Positions 44,781 through 58,100 of a stretch of 64,000 nucleotides of DNA are shown piece after piece. The DNA is from Hypoxylon rubiginosum (Eukaryota > Ascomycota > Sordariomycetes > Xylariales > Hypoxylaceae), in the NCBI GenBank assembly GCA_902806565.1, contig CADCXA010000066.1, positions 1,692,835 through 1,756,834 on the forward strand, written 5' to 3'. Both the position numbers and the translations under genes were made by a program. Position 1 is the stretch's first letter. Each line of letters starts with the position of its first letter. Below the pieces are notes generated by a model, which saw only the letters and a list, made by a program, of their open reading frames with translations, searched no databases and was not told where the DNA came from.

Positions 44781-46290
44781 TCAGTTTCCGCTAATGGCTG
44801 CTTTCTTCTCCCGCTCCGTCAGTTCGTGACGCAATTGGTGCATTCCTGCTAGATAATCCTGATCGTCCCCAGCATATCGTACCCACAGGTCCTCGCACAA
44901 CTCAACGTACTTCCTCGCCCCCACTAGCTCCCCGACGCGCATAAACGCTCTAGCCACGACGCCATAGTATACGAGTTGCTGGGCCTCTAGCTTCTCATCG
45001 TGTATCAAGGACTCCATCTCGTCTGCGAGCTGATTGACCGTGGGCTCCGTAAGATTGGCTTTGCCGGTGGCGCCGTCGTTCAGCTCGTGGTAGATATCCA
45101 GAAGTCGCTCCCGATGCTTGTCCGAGGCGGCTCTTTTGCTATTGGAAGAGGCGCAGAGTGAACATGTGCAGGTAAAGCCCCAATTCTTCAGACCCTCCTT
45201 ACGGTCTTCGTATGAGAGACCAAGCGGGACATCTACGTTGCGATAACCCCGGACGGTCAATTCTCGTTCAAGAATGAAGAATTTGGGAAGGAAAGAAAGT
45301 CGAAGACTTACAACTCTGCGTTATCTCTTCTCCCACTTCGATATCCCGCATTGCTATGACTTCAACAGCCAAGGTACGCACCGAGTACCGCCAGAAGACG
45401 CTGGTTTTTAAGTTAGCCCCTTATTATATCCGTAAGACGGTCGAATGACGTACTTGGGATTGCAATTATGATTTATCCGCTAGAAGACATTAGCTGGATG
45501 GTCCATGGTCATTGTCTACGCTCATACTTACAGACCCAATGGGAAACAATCCCGAGTGAGGGATCTCCAGGCCCAGCTCGACACCGAAGATATTCGTCTT
45601 CAAAATGTCCTCGATCGGTTCGCCGCCAGTACTGCGCGCCAAGGAAATTACCTCTTCCTGCTGGGGTTCCGGCAGCTGCTGCAACGCCTGCTCCAAAAGA
45701 TCCGCTCGCGACTCGTCATCCACAGCCGCGAATACGTCCATGTGCGTGACCATAACCGGGTAGTCCACAAGCACTACATCCCACTTCCGAATCGGACGCT
45801 GCGCGACAAGTCCCTTCCCTCTTTTGGGAACGTCCTTGATCACGTACGCCGGACTCCCCTGCCCTCCGGCTGCGAGCAGGCTCGAGGGGTGGTCCCTGAG
45901 CTTCGGCGGCACGACCGAGTCGTCCAGCGCGTCGACCATGCTCGCCGCCAGCGCGGGCGTCGTGATGACGCTGAGACCACGGTCCCCGCGGAAGGGCTCG
46001 AACGTGTAGAGGCAGAACTGCGGCCCGGGGGTGTCGTCCTGGGCGGGCTCTACGCAGTACGGCCGCCGCTTCCAGGGCGCCCAGGTCCCCGTGTCGAAGG
46101 CGGAGTCCTCGTCTATGGGGAGCGGACACGTGGATAGCTCGGGCCGGCTGTCCGGTATGGAGCCGTGGACCCCTGAGGAGCAGGTGGTTGGATCTAGTAG
46201 GTCGGCGAGCGCCGACTTGGTGAAAATAACAAGACACGCTAGAAATGCCGACCAGGGAAAGAAAGCGATGCGGATGCTAATGAACGCCAT
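44781..46290 (-). CDS. SET-domain protein (SMYD-like) with a 26-bp micro-exon
   Basis: Exons 46290-45532, 45479-45454, 45400-45312 and 45232-44781 are joined by introns of 52, 53 and 79 bp in matching phases, giving 441 residues. The N-terminus has a hydrophobic segment (FFPWSAFLACLVIFTKSALA) that looks like a signal peptide or anchor. The SET fold starts near KGLVAQRPIRKWDVVLVDYP. The micro-exon supplies RINHNCNPN, the NHxC cofactor-site motif, and GEEITQSY and the post-SET cysteines (CTCSLC) follow. Without the micro-exon the active site would be lost. Such proteins methylate lysines; a hydrophobic N-terminus is common in fungal members of this subgroup but its meaning is unclear. Confidence 0.85.
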
Positions 46291-47101
46291 GGCTGATGCG
46301 GGCTTCTCTATGGGGTAATCAAATTATTGCAGCAAGGAAAATGCCTAGCTGATGAGGAATTGTGTCAAAACCGAGAAGACGGAAAGTGTAGCTTCGTGAG
46401 CCAGCATGGATTTAGAGATTGGATCTAGGTATAGACCAGATCCGACATTTCTAAATTATGAGGCGAGATCTGTAAATGTGTTCAAATCGGGTTGATACCT
46501 ACCAGGTAATGCGTAGATGCCATGCGCCCAGCCGCGATTCCGGCTAAATGCACGATGAAGGCATAGCCGAGGACCAGTGTCTTGAAATACGACCCCTTAA
46601 CGTTGCGGTGTTTCCGAAAAGTGTATGAAGTCTGCCTCTCTAGATTTATTATATGTAAATATTTACTTTTTGTTACTGGAAAGCCGTGTATTGGGCTTTT
46701 TGCTTCAACAAGTTCACGGTGCTCTTACACGGAGAGGCGTACGGCCGTCGCCGGAGTTCGATGTAGGGGGGTGGCGTATCATTGAGTCTTGCCATGAAGC
46801 TTTATGGTAAATTTAGGATTAAAAGATCGGAGTATATGAGAGGCATAGTCATATAGAGATGTTAGGTACCCAGGTAATGACTCACCTATAGCATTGATAT
46901 GTTGATTGAGATAATTTTGATGTTCCCACCAAGCGCCCCTAAGTTGAGTAAATAATGTGAATGCTTCGTTACGGGGCAAGTCCAATACAGGATCAAGGAG
47001 AGTTAAATTCTTTGAAATGTTAAAGATAAACGTCTACCGAGTAAGGTCCCCGTTTATATACTTAACGTTTTTGTATTAACCTTAGTTAATTATTAATTTC
47101 C
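46291..47101. other. Intergenic, left flank of the LTR element
   Basis: No gene recognised. Base composition shifts towards A+T from about 46990 on, just before the element, which may reflect RIP leaking into unique sequence. The element's target duplication copy TTTCC is at 47097-47101. Confidence 0.5.
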
Positions 47102-47424
47102 TGTAATAAAAGTTTATATTAAAAACTTAGAATAACTTTAATTTAATATAATAATTTTTACAAGTTTTAAAGTTTTTAATTTCTTTTAATTTAAATAAAA
47201 ATTTAAAGTTTTATTTATATTTTAAAATTATTATTTAATTATTATTTTATTATTATTTTAAGTGTTTAATTAATATATATTAATTTTATTATTTTAATTT
47301 AAATTATTTTTATTTATTTATTTTTAATTAACTTATATATTAATATATAAAATATATATTTATTAAGATTTATAATTATAAGTTTTTTTAATTAAATAAG
47401 TTATTTAAATTAAATTATATAATA
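47102..47424 (+). repeat. Left LTR
   Basis: 323 bp, aligned base for base with 53740-54062. Nearly all differences are C/T or G/A. The 3' end reads ttatataata where the right copy has ccgtgtaaca. Confidence 0.92.
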
Positions 47425-50400
47425 TTAATTTCTTTTTTTTAAGTTTTATTTTAAAATATTATTTTATAAATATAAAAGTTTATAAATTTTTTTAATTACT
47501 ATTAATAAAAATTTTTAATAAAATATTTAATTTTTTTATTAAATAAATAATTATAAGGTTTTTAAATTTAATATTTTTTAATAAGTTATTTTTTTTATTT
47601 AATTAAATACTTTATTTTCTTTAAATTTTTTATAAAGTTTTTTATTTTTTTTATTTAATAATTTTTTATTTTAATTAAAATTATTTTTTATAAAATTTAA
47701 TTAAAATTAAATAATATTTAATTATTAATATAATAAGGTTTAATAAAAAAAATATAAAATAAATTATAAATTTTTTAACTTTTAAAAAATATAAATTTTA
47801 TAATAATTAAAAAAATTACTTTTTAAATTTTAAAAAGTTTTAATATTTTTTAATTTAATTTCTTTATAAGTTTTTTTATTTTTATATTTTTTATATTTAA
47901 TATAATTAATTATTTTTTAATATATTTAAAATTTTTAATATATTTTTTATTTATTTTAATTTTTATTTATTATTAGTTTTATTTAAGGTATTTTTAGGTA
48001 TTTTTTTAAACTTAAATTATCTAGTAAAAATAAAATTAACTTTTTAGATTTTTAAATATTTTAAATAAAAAATTATATATTATAAAATAATAATTATAAT
48101 TAATATAAAAAAATATTATATAAAAAAAAAAAATTATATTATTATAAATAAATTTAACTGTAAAAAATAGATTTTCTTAATTATTTATTTTATAATTAAT
48201 AAATAATTATAAATAAATTTTAAAAGTTTAATTAAATTATTTAATTTATTTGTTAATTTAAAAATAAAAAACTATATTTATATAAAATTTAATATTTATT
48301 AGTTTAAAAAAGTTTTTTTATAAATATATTATAAATTTAAAATTTTTATTAAAAATAATATTTAATAATATATTATATAATTTTTAATATTTTTTAATAA
48401 AGATTTTAATAAAATTATTAATTTTTTTTTCTTTTATTTTAAAAAAAATAAAATAAGTTATTTTTATAAAAAAATTCATTATTATTTATATAGAATTATA
48501 TTTATTTAATAATAATAAATTTATAATAAAATTTATTATAATAATATATTAAAATTTATAATAAAATTTTATAAATTAAAAAAAATTATAAAATATATAT
48601 CTTAAAATTTTATTCCTTTAATATTTTAAATATTTTTTAATATATTTTTTAATTATATTTTTTAAATTAAACCATTAAAAATTATAAATAATTAATTTTA
48701 TAATTTTATTTATTTTTATATAATTAATAATATATATATTATATTTAAATTTTATAATTTTTTATTATAAAACTATTAATATTTATAAGTAATTTTTATA
48801 ATATAATAAATTATTTTATATTTTTATATTTTTTTTTAATTAACTTTTTTATTTTAAATAAATAAAAATTTTTAATATAGTTTTTTTAAAATTTTTTATA
48901 AATTTTAATAACTATTATAATATTTTAAAACTATAAAATTATTTTAATATAAATAGAATAATAATTAAAATAATAAATATAATTTTTTATAAATATAAAA
49001 AATATTTTTTTTATAAAATTAAAATAATTAATTAATTTTTAACTTTTTTTTTTAAAAAATAATATTATAATAATTTAAATAAAATATTAACCTTTTTATT
49101 TAAATATTTTAATTAATAATTAATAATAAATTAATATAAAATAAGTTATTAAATTTATTAAGTTTATTTTTAATTTAATATTTTAATAATAATAAAATAA
49201 AATAAATTTTAATTTAATAATATATTTTTTTAAAATATTATCTTTATTTTTTAAAAAAGTTAATAATATTTAATAATTCCTTATTATAAATCTTATAATT
49301 TATTTTAATTAAATTTAGTTTTTAAAAATAAAATATTATAAAATAAAATTTCTTAATTTTATTTTTTTAAAATAAAATTATTTTTATTATAAAATTTAAA
49401 ACATTTATTTTAATATAAATAATTAAGTTTAAATTAAAGTAAATAAAAATTAAAACAATTATAAATTAATTTTTTAATATTTTAAAAACAATTAATATTA
49501 ACTTTATTTATTTTTAGTTTTTTTTATCTTTTTTATTAATATTTATTAAAAATTTAACTATTATTAAAAAATTATAAATAAAATATTAATAAAAATTTAT
49601 AAATTTTATAAATTATTAATATTTTTTAAAACTAATTAAGTTTTTTTATTTTTAAATACTTTTAATTTTATTTAAACTTATAAATATATTATTAACTTTA
49701 ATAATATATCCTAAGAATTTAATTTTTTAAATTTTTAAAAAATATTTTTTTAATAATATAACTAAATAATATTTTATTAACTATTTAAAAACTTTTTTTA
49801 TTAAAATATTATATTTTTTTTAAATATCTTTATAAATAAAAATATTATTAAAATAAATAAACATATTAGTATTAATTAAATCTTAAAAAATATTATTTAT
49901 TATAATTTAAAAAATTATTAAAATATTAATAAATTTAAAAAATATTATTAAATATTTATATAAATTATATTTATATTTAAAAACTATTTTCTATTTATTT
50001 TTTTTCTTAATTTATATAAAGTTAAATTTAAATTTAAAATTAATTTTAATAAAAAACTTAATAATTTTAAATTATATTTAAAGTTTTATAATTAAAAAAA
50101 TTAAATAATAAATTAATATAATAATAATATTAAGTTTTTAATAATTAATAATAAATTATAATAAATCTTTTAAATTTATTTTTTTAATAAATATTATTAA
50201 AATAATATATAATAAAATAAACTTTTTAATTTTTTTTATATTAATTATTTTTTTTAATTAAAACTTTAAAATAAATAATTTTTTTTATTTATAATATAAA
50301 AAAGTCTTTAAAAAAATACTTTTTTTTTATAAAAATTTATAATATAATCTTAAAATTAATAATTAAAAAATTATTATTTTACTTTTTAAATTATAATTAA

Positions 50401-53400
50401 ATAAAATTCTTAGAATTCTTTAAAAACATTTTTAAATATTTTTTAAATATTTATTTAAATTATAATTAAAATAAAATAAAATGTTAATAAGTTTATTAAA
50501 ATTTTATTTATATAGTTTGTTTTATAATATTTAAAAATAAATTAAATTCTTTAAATTTAAAAGAAAAAATAAGTTAATTAATATTATTTTAACCATTATT
50601 AAAAAAAGATAATATTATATTTTTTATTTAAATTAATAAGTTTAAAATTAAAATAAATAAAATAATTTTTTTAATATTATAATATAAAAGTTTTTAAGTA
50701 AAACTTATTTTTTTATTTAAATATTAAAACATTAAAATTTATTATTAATTAAAGATATTATTATTTATAAATAAAAATCTTTTATTAATATATTTTAAAA
50801 AAAAATATAATTAATATATTATTTTTTATATTTATAAGTATTTTTATTTAATATTTTTTATTATTATAAATAAATATTATTTTATAAATAAGTTAATTTT
50901 TAAAATATAATTTAAAAGTTAGTTTATTAAAAATTAAAAACTTTTTATAATTTATAGTTTAATATATTAAAAAAATATATAAAAATTTATTAATATTTTT
51001 TATAGTTTTATATATTTTTTTTAATTTTAATTATCTAATAAATAAAATCTATTATAATTTTTATATTTTAATTAAAATAAATTTATTATTAAGTTATTAA
51101 TTTTTTATTAATATAATAAAATAACTATTTAAAAATCTAAGTTAAAGTTTTTTTTTTTTAATAATTTTTAAGAAAAAAAACTTTATTAAAATTAAGTTAA
51201 TTTTTATTTTTTTTATAGATATAAAAGCCGGTATTATATTATCACTAGATTTTTATTTTATAAAAGTAATTTTTTTTAAAGTTATAAATAACTTTTTTTT
51301 ATTAATATTTTCTTTTATAAAATAAAATAAAATATTATAATTATTTTTTTTATAATATTAATATAAATATTTATTCTTTTTATATTAATTAATATTTATT
51401 TAATTAATTTCTTAGAAAACTTTTTTATTAAAAACCTAGTATTTATTTTTAAAATTAAATTAGTTATTATTTATTTATTAATTTTATTTTTTTAAAAATT
51501 AATTTTAATTAAGTTTAAAACGGTTATTTTTACTGTAAAATTAATAATTTTATTTTAATTATTTTATTATTAAATTAAGCTTATTTTTTTTTAATATATT
51601 AAGGTTTATAAATATATTTTTATAAATTTATTTAACTTTTTAAATAATATTAATAAATTTTTTATTATTATTTAAAAAATTCTTTTAATAAAAATATATT
51701 AGTTTAATAATTTTATTTAATAAGGTTTTAATAATATAATTCTAAAAAATAATTTTAAACCATTAAATTAATTTATTAAAATTTAATATTTTAATAAAAT
51801 ATTAAATTATATTTTTATAATATTTAAATTTAAATATTTTTTTTAAGTTATAATATTTTTTTAAAAGGGTTTTAAAATATTTTTTTAAAATAAGTTTATA
51901 ATTTATTTAAAAGTTTATAAATTTTATTTACCTTATTATTTATAATTTTTATTAATGTTATATTTAGGTTTTTTTTATTAATAAAAACCTTATTTAATTA
52001 ATATAATAATAATTTTTTAAAAAGTTTTTTATATATATTTTTATATATAATTTTATTTTTAAATATTAAAATTAAAACTTAAAAAAGTTTTTATTATTAT
52101 AAATAATAAGTTTATTAAAATATATAAAATTAATAATAATAAAAGTAAAATAAACTAATTATTTAAATATTTAAATTAGTTTATTTTTTAATGTGGTTAA
52201 AAAATTAATTTAATATATAAAATATAAAAAAGTAACAGTTTTTATAAAAGTTTTAATAAATTTTTTTTTTATTATTAAAATTATTTAAATTATTATTAAA
52301 ATTATTAAAAAAAAGTAATAAATTATTTTTTTTATTTTTTTTAAATATAAAAAATTTAGTTTATATAAAATTAAATTAAATTTAAGTATTAATAATAATT
52401 TGTTTAATTTAGTTAATTTATAAAATTTAAATAAATAATTAATTTTTTATTTTTATTTTTAAATTAAAATATATAAATAAAAAATAAATATTAAAAATAA
52501 TATTAGTTTAAGTTAATTATTAAAAATTAAATTTAAATGTAACTTATTTTTTTATATTTTTAAATATTAATTATATATTAATTAATTAATTAATAGTTAA
52601 TTATTTAATAAACTTAATAAAAGTGGTTTTAATATATATTTAAAAATTTAATAATTATTTTTAAAAAATTTAGTTTAATTAAATTAAATTAATATATTTT
52701 TAAGTAAATAATTTATTAATTTATAGATTCTTAATAATAATTTATTTAATGATTTTATTTTAAATTTTTTTATAAATATTAAAATTAATATATAATAACT
52801 TTAAAATTAAATATTATTTTTAAATAATTTAAACTAATTTATTAATTATAATTTATTATATAATATTATTATTTATAAATTTAATAATAGTTTTTTAAAT
52901 TTATTATAAAAATATTTAATTAAATTATTTAATTTAATATTTAAAGTTAATAATTTAAATAATTAATATTTTAATTTTTATATTATATATTTAAATAATA
53001 ATATTATAAATTATATAAAAGATATTATAATTTTTATAGATTTTTTAATTTTTTTAATAAGTAATATTTATTTAAATAACTAAGGTTTAAATAATATTAT
53101 AAAATTTTTATATTTAAATATAAAGTTATAAAATTTATTTTAAAAAATTAATAATAATAATATTAAATATAATAAAGTTAAAAGTATTTTTTATAACTAG
53201 TTTATAATTTTAAGGTTAATAAAATATAAAAGTTAAATTTTTAAATTAAAATATTATTTTTATTTTAATAGGTTTTTAAATAATAAAAAAAATATTAAAT
53301 TTAATAAGAAATTTTTTAAATTTTTAATAAAAAAAAAATAAAGGAAATTTTTATTGGTATTATTTATATAAAAAGTTAATTAATTAAAAGGTTTTTTTAA

Positions 53401-53739
53401 TTAAAGGGATTTTAAATTTAGATTTTTTAAAAAATAAAATAAACTTTTTTTATTTTAATAATTTTAAAATAAAATATAATAAAATTATTAATAAAAATAA
53501 AAATAAAATTAAATTATAAAAAAGTTATATTAAAATAATAATATAAGTTATTTTAAAAGAAATATTTTTTAATAATAATAAAAAAAATATTATTTATTAA
53601 AAAAAAAAGTTTTAAATTATTAAAAAAAATTATAAAATAGTTAATTTAAAATAAAAAAATTTTAAAATATTTAATATTTTAAAAGTTTTAAATTAATTAT
53701 TTAAATTTAATATAATTTTTAAAAAAAATAAAAATTATT

Positions 53740-54062
53740 TATAATAAAAGTTTATATTAAAAATTTAAAATAACTTTAATTTAATATAATAATTTTTATA
53801 AGTTTTAAAATTTTTAATTTTTTTTAATTTAAATAAAAATTTAAAGTTTTATTTATATTTTAAAATTATTATTTAATTTTTATTTTATTATTATTTTAAA
53901 TATTTAATTAATATATATTAGTTTTATTATTTTAATTTAAGTTATTTTTATTTATTTATTTTTAGTTAACTTATATATTAATATATAAAATATATATTTA
54001 TTAAGATTTATAACTATAAGTTTTTTTAATTAAATAAGTTATTTAAATTAAACCGTGTAACA
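53740..54062 (+). repeat. Right LTR
   Basis: 323 bp; it retains the less mutated end ccgtgtaaca, followed by the TTTCC target duplication. Its start reads tataataaaag against tgtaataaaag on the left, a TpG-to-TpA change. Confidence 0.92.
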
Positions 54063-54067
54063 TTTCC

Positions 54068-55133
54068 ACGTTTAAAATTAAGATTAATTTTAATTAACTT
54101 TTATATATTTATATATTTAGGTACCTTAATAGATTATTATTAATAAAACAAACTATTCCGTATTAATAAAATAGATGAAACTTGAATATCAAGTTAAAAT
54201 TTCTTTAAAAATGAATTAATGAAATCGCCCTGGAAATCAGGTTTCAATTCTTTAACTGCTGCGACTGCCAGATGAGAAGAGTGATGTAACTATATGCTTC
54301 GAAGCAATATTACACCTGCAGTGGAACCATTCTCTGGGTAGAATGATTGGCCGCCAGATATGTTTTTAGTATAGACTGGGAGATTCAATGCCACCAGTCG
54401 TATGATCACTGTGATGAGCATTGGTGCAGAGATCTCGGGGCTTCTTTCGAGTGGCTTAAGCCCCCAACTCTAGGGTGATAACTGAACAGATACAAGGATG
54501 AGATCGGCGGCTAGTCCATGCAGCTTCCGGGAAAGTTAATGAGAAAAAAATATTTATATCGCAAGAGCCTCGCGCTAGGTAATGTTACTTGCCGCCACTA
54601 GGGGCGGCTATTTTCAGCTGATATATTAGACGCCATTGGAGTAGGCAGCGGTTACGTGGTTCGTTAGATACAACAGGGGAACAAGTTAAGCGGTATTCTT
54701 CAGCAGGGATTCGTCGTGGGAGGTCCCTCCCATGAATCTATTTGAGGCCGGGCAAACTGTAAAGACTACTATATTTTCATGTTAATTTTGTTAAACGTGT
54801 AGAGTATCGAGTCACCTCGTAGTGGTGTCAGGGGGTTGTATGCGATGAAGCAGGCTGGGAGATCTCTAATTATAAAGCGGGTTTTCGCAGGAAGTGGCTG
54901 CATAGTACTATTCTGTAAGCCAGCTGACACCTTGATAGAAGAGAACTCTGCCCGCGGTCTAGGTTAGCGAGGCAAGAGAAAGTAGAGTCCCGATGCATAT
55001 TTATTTCTTACCTCTTCCGCGGGGGTTGCGTTTCTGAGCTTAGTCTTAATACCGTGATATATCGTTTATTCATTGTCCTGGTTTTACCTTCAGATTTTCA
55101 TCCTATCATATAAGAACCGGATCATTAACTACT
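54068..55133. other. Intergenic, right flank of the LTR element
   Basis: The first 130 bp are still A+T-rich, then composition returns to normal. No gene recognised; it includes the promoter and leader of the HET gene at 55134. Confidence 0.45.
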
Positions 55134-58100
55134 ATGGATGTGCAACAGGGCAGGATAGTGATAGGCGATCGAGCCTTTCATTTAGTCCCAGCGGATAACG
55201 AGGGACAGGGCGTACAGGGCCAATCTCAGCTTCAAAGATTCGATGACCCTGATCTAACTAAGGTCAGCGAATTCAAGTATAACAGATTGCCAAACACGAA
55301 AAAGAGAATTCGTCTTTTACGCTTGAAACCTGCCGCTTCCAATGTTTCCCAAATCAACTGTGAACTAATTGATGCGGACTACGACAATGAATATCACATC
55401 CCTACAAGGCGAAGGGAGGATCGAAAGAAACCGGAAGAGAAGACAAGTCAGAGCGGCCCAGAGCAAGAACCGGACTTGGAGAAGAAGAAGAATCCAAGCG
55501 CGCAATACGACATCATTTTGGAGAATCAGATCAAATATGAAGCTCTGTCGTGGTGTTGGGGCGAGGAGGAGGAGGAGTTTGCAATTATCATCGAGCAGAA
55601 CGACCAACCATATAAGAGAAGGATAAAAAGGGACCTCGCTTTAGCATTGAAATACCTAAGGAAGACGAACGAGAGCAGGACTGTCTGGATAGACTCCATC
55701 TGCATCAACCAGAAGGACGACAACGAACGAAATCATCAGGTCCAGATGATGTCAAGAATTTATACCCGAGCAGAGCAGGTGTGCATCTGGCTCGGGGAAG
55801 GCAACGAGGAGAGTAAGGTGGCAATCAGATTCATCAAGCAAGAAGTTATGGAGCTGAACAATTTCGATTCCATCTGCTCGGACAAGAAATATGCACACAA
55901 ATGGCAGGCGTTGATGATGCTCATGCAACGACCTTGGTTCTCCCGTCGGTGGATGGTCCAAGAGATTTCCTTGGCTCGAAAGGCGAAAATCTACTGCGGC
56001 CCTGACAAGATTTCATGGGACGATTTCGCCGTGGCAGTGGAGCTGTTTGTTGAGGTGGAAACAGCGACGCATCGTCTTTCCGAGGTGATGCGGAAGGACG
56101 AGAAGTTTCGCCATATCCCAGGTTGGTTCGAGCATGTCTCTGAACTGGGGGCCAGTCTCCTGGTGCAAGCAACTGGCAAGGTCTTCCGGACGAAGAGATC
56201 GGACGACCACACGGCTAAAGATCCAAAGACTCCAACGATTTCCAAATCAGGGGGTGAGGTCCACACGATCGATCCCCTGGAGAGACGGAGTCTGCTCAGC
56301 CTGCAGTTCTTAGTAACTAGCATGTTCATCTTCCAAACTTCGGAGCCGCGAGACGTCATATACTCACTCTTGGCTGTCGCTCGGGACGCCTTACCGTTCG
56401 TCGAAAATTCAGCTTCTATGGATGAAGAATACGCGCTGTTCATGCGAACAAATATCACCGTTTTCCTTGAAGAGAAGCCATTCCGAGTAGATTATGGCAG
56501 ACCATATTCTGACGTGTGCCGCGACTTTGTAGAGTTTAGTATTCAGCGTTCGTGTGAGTTGGACTCTGTCCAGGCCTTAGATATTCTCTGTCGTCCGTGG
56601 GCTCTGGAGCCACGCAAAAGTCAATCGATCCGTCTACAAAAAGAACCGGCATCAATTAAGGAGAGGCCCCCGTCCAAAACTAGTGGCTGGAAAAATAAGG
56701 ATCCCAGTGACCCTGAAAAAGTAGTGGATGATAAACGCACGACGAAGAAGTATTTTGAGGCCGCAATTGAGAAATGGAATCAGTGGGAATCCGAACCTAA
56801 CCAGGAATGGAAAGACAGTGGATGGAAACCGGAGGATTGCCACTGGCAAAAACACTTCCAAGGCCTCAAGAGACTCGAAAAAGTACCGGAACTAGATCAG
56901 ACTCTCAGTGGCAGCCCTCGGAAGCAGACCTTGGTTGTAAATACAAACAAGAATGCAGACAGAAGCGACACCGCTGCGGAGCTTGATGTACCGTTACCAT
57001 GTTGGATGCCATTAGCTTCGTCTGCACCCTTCGGTCTATTTCACCACCCCGGCATGAATATTCAGAAGACGGGCAGAGTGAATGCCGATCCGCTGGTCGG
57101 CGTCCCCGAAGATGGGCATCGAAACTACAACGCCGCGCAGACGAGAAGACCAGACCTCAAAACCTTGAAGTTTAGGAAACGACCTCATTGCGGCCTCCAT
57201 GGCCGTTACAGTCTTTATGTTAGAGGTTTCATTTTTGACGAGGTCGCCGAGGTGGCAGATGCTTCGCAGAACGGTTCCATCCCGGCTTCTTGGCTTCAGC
57301 TAGGCGGCTGGGAAGAGCCCCACAAGTACGAGCCCCCAGATGAATTCTGGAGGACGCTTGTCGCGGATCGAGGCAAGGACAATCGAAACCCGCCGTACTA
57401 CTACGCCAGGGCGTGTAGGGAGTCGGCAGCTAAGGGGGGTTTGTTGAGTGGGGGAATTAACACGATAGCCTTGATAAACGACGAGCGGAATTCCATCATT
57501 GCTGAGTTTTGTCGAAGGGTTCAGGCGGTTGTATGGAATCGGCGGTTGTTCAAAACCAAAGAAGGTATTCTAGGACTCGCATCTGGAAAAGTCAGCATTG
57601 GAGATAAAATCGGAATCATCTACGGCTGTACAGTTCCAGTCATTCTCAAAGAAGGGGCAGAGAAAACGGATGACGAATTAAGGATGGAAGAGTTTGATGA
57701 TGCAGCGGAATCTTTAAAGTCTGCCGTCAAACGGTGTGAAGAAAAACGCATCCGAAGACTCAGATTTCGTGCAAGTGATATATCGGAAAAGGACAAAGAA
57801 TATATACAGTCGCAGACGAAGGAAGTTAATGCAAAGCTTGAAAGGCTTAGAGAGGATGACAGCATAAAACACAAAGTGGAAAAAAATGATAAAAGCACAG
57901 GGGGAGGAAGGGGAGAAAAGGGAGAGAAAAGAGAAAACGAAGAAAAAGAAGAAAAAGAAGAAAAGGAAGAAAAGGAAGAAAGGGAAGAAAAGGAAGAAAA
58001 GGGGGAAGAGGGAGGAAAGGAAGAAAAGGAAGAAAAGGGGGAAGAGGAAGAAAAGGGGGAAGAGGGAGGAAAGGGGGAAGAGGGAGGAAAGGGGAAGATG

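Larger units (their letters stand above)
47102..54062 (+). mobile_element. LTR retrotransposon, complete in outline, destroyed by RIP
   Basis: Two 323-bp direct repeats (47102-47424 and 53740-54062) bound a 6961-bp element. The 5-bp target duplication TTTCC is perfect on both sides (47097-47101, 54063-54067). The termini are TG...CA: the left LTR keeps TG and the right keeps CA, while their partners read TA and TA. The interior is almost pure A+T, with no open frame and no recognisable gag or pol. The remaining G and C sit mostly in ApG and CpT contexts, as expected once CpA and TpG have been converted. An A-rich purine tract (53719-53733) just before the right LTR may be the old polypurine tract, which would place the coding strand on plus. 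Gypsy or Copia class cannot be told. Confidence 0.93.

Noticed and set aside
45505..46137. 210-residue plus-strand frame over the SET gene
   Set aside because: The minus strand has a full SET protein with splice-phase agreement; the plus frame is its shadow.
47425..53739. Search for gag or pol frames in the element interior
   Set aside because: Stops occur every few codons in all six frames; only A/T-coded residues remain, so no domain can be claimed.
47425..53739. Centromere or mitochondrial insertion as an explanation for the A+T block
   Set aside because: Equal-length LTRs and a perfect target duplication identify a single retrotransposon.
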